Part shown: positions 63,523 to 64,000 of the stretch, piece by piece
How the letters are laid out: each line of letters opens with the position of its first letter
Numbering within the stretch: position 1 is the stretch's first letter
NCBI RefSeq assembly: GCF_039909015.1
Contig: NZ_CP150919.1
Location: 5,060,501-5,124,500, forward strand
Source: Pseudomonas grandcourensis
GTDB lineage: Bacteria; Pseudomonadota; Gammaproteobacteria; Pseudomonadales; Pseudomonadaceae
DNA length: 64,000 nucleotides
Direction: 5' to 3'
Notes under the pieces: model-generated
Told to the model about the DNA's origin: nothing
Database searches by the model: none
Seen by the model: the letters and a program-made list of their open reading frames with translations, nothing else
Position numbers and translations under genes: made by a program

Positions 63523-64000
63523 TTACTTTTCATCAATCTCGTCAACCAGACTCAACAAGTACTGCCCATAACTGTTTTTCTTCAGTTCATTGCCAGTACT
63601 TTTGAGTTCTGCAACGGTCAACCATCCATTATTAAAGGCAATTTCCTCTAAACAGGCGACCTTGTAACCCTGGCGTTTTTCTATTGTTTCAACAAAATGC
63701 GAAGCCTCGAGCAAGCTTTCGTGCGTACCGGTATCCAGCCACGCAAATCCTCGCCCCAGAAGTTCAACGTGCAAACTTCCTCGTTCCAGATATGCCTGGT
63801 TTATGCAGGTAATTTCCAACTCGCCGCGTGCAGAAGGCTTGACGTGCTTTGCAATTTCAATCACGTCATTGTCGTAGAAATACAACCCGGTTACTGCGAA
63901 ATTGGACTTTGGCTTGAGTGGCTTTTCTTCAATTGAGATCGCTTTACGATTTTCATCGAACTGAACTACACCAAATCGCTCCGGATCCTTCACCTGATAA
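63523..64000 (-). CDS. rmlA: Glucose-1-phosphate thymidylyltransferase (partial, cut by window edge)
   Basis: C-terminal 158 or so codons of RmlA; the N-terminal part lies beyond the right edge. [57 protein letters not shown] and [17 protein letters not shown] are standard RmlA blocks. It makes dTDP-glucose from glucose-1-P and dTTP for dTDP-Fuc4N and for dTDP-rhamnose. Confidence 0.95.
   Translation of the reverse strand, partial: YQVKDPERFGVVQFDENRKAISIEEKPLKPKSNFAVTGLYFYDNDVIEIAKHVKPSARGELEITCINQAYLERGSLHVELLGRGFAWLDTGTHESLLEASHFVETIEKRQGYKVACLEEIAFNNGWLTVAELKSTGNELKKNSYGQYLLSLVDEIDEK

Overview
The window looks like chromosome of a fluorescent Pseudomonas (P. fluorescens complex). Supporting signs are the high-GC codon usage, many copies of the Pseudomonas REP palindrome (core GTGGGAGCGAGC..GCTCGCGA), oprI, the class II DAHP synthase, the ohrR-ohr and earP-efp pairs, cysB, kdpFABC-kdpDE, and an O-antigen locus that ends in wbpV-wbpL-wbpM-like genes followed by a ComEA-like protein. 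Family names come from recognised motifs; no database search was possible.

Layout. 0-10.5 kb: DODA-type dioxygenase, DeaD-type RNA helicase, crotonase, spermidine-synthase-like protein, class II DAHP synthase, YcaQ-like protein, DUF1127 protein, two LysR regulators and a TauE/SafE permease. 10.5-15.7 kb: ohrR-ohr peroxide resistance with a secreted esterase, EF-P with its arginine rhamnosyltransferase EarP, a membrane protein and a GreA/B-like factor. 15.7-21.7 kb: cysB, universal stress protein, cN-I nucleotidase, thioredoxin-like protein plus ketopantoate reductase, PilZ-type protein, class I DAHP synthase, small GNAT. 22.2-24.6 kb: oprI facing an L,D-transpeptidase, then a gene-poor repeat island. 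24.6-38.5 kb: tesA/ybbA/ybbP-type genes, greB, DoxX, MltF-like lytic transglycosylase, TatD, a chemoreceptor, Mpo1-like protein, thioesterase, CHAD protein, lipoprotein and patatin. 38.5-46.6 kb: complete kdpFABC-kdpDE potassium system. 47-51.5 kb: ethanolamine-type permease, small DUF2897 protein, and TetR/FabF-like/SDR genes.

51.7-64 kb: the distal part of an O-antigen operon, all on the minus strand, reading rmlA (cut by the window edge), acyltransferase, WecE-like aminotransferase, Wzx, GT2, EpsG/Wzy, epimerase, a 45-codon ORF, GT4, WbpV-like reductase, WbpL-like transferase, WbpM-like dehydratase. Genes beyond about 56.2 kb are clearly AT-richer and joined by start/stop overlaps, as expected for a laterally exchanged serotype cassette. 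Predicted sugars are UDP-QuiNAc as the initiating residue and a dTDP-4-amino-4,6-dideoxygalactose derivative.

The regulatory sites that stand out are three related palindromes for OhrR (one before ohrR, two before ohr), a KdpE-type direct repeat before kdpF, a perfect Anr/FNR box before the chemoreceptor gene, and a 15-bp -24/-12-like element that occurs twice around tatD and the chemoreceptor. No tRNA, rRNA, CRISPR, intact insertion sequence or prophage was seen.
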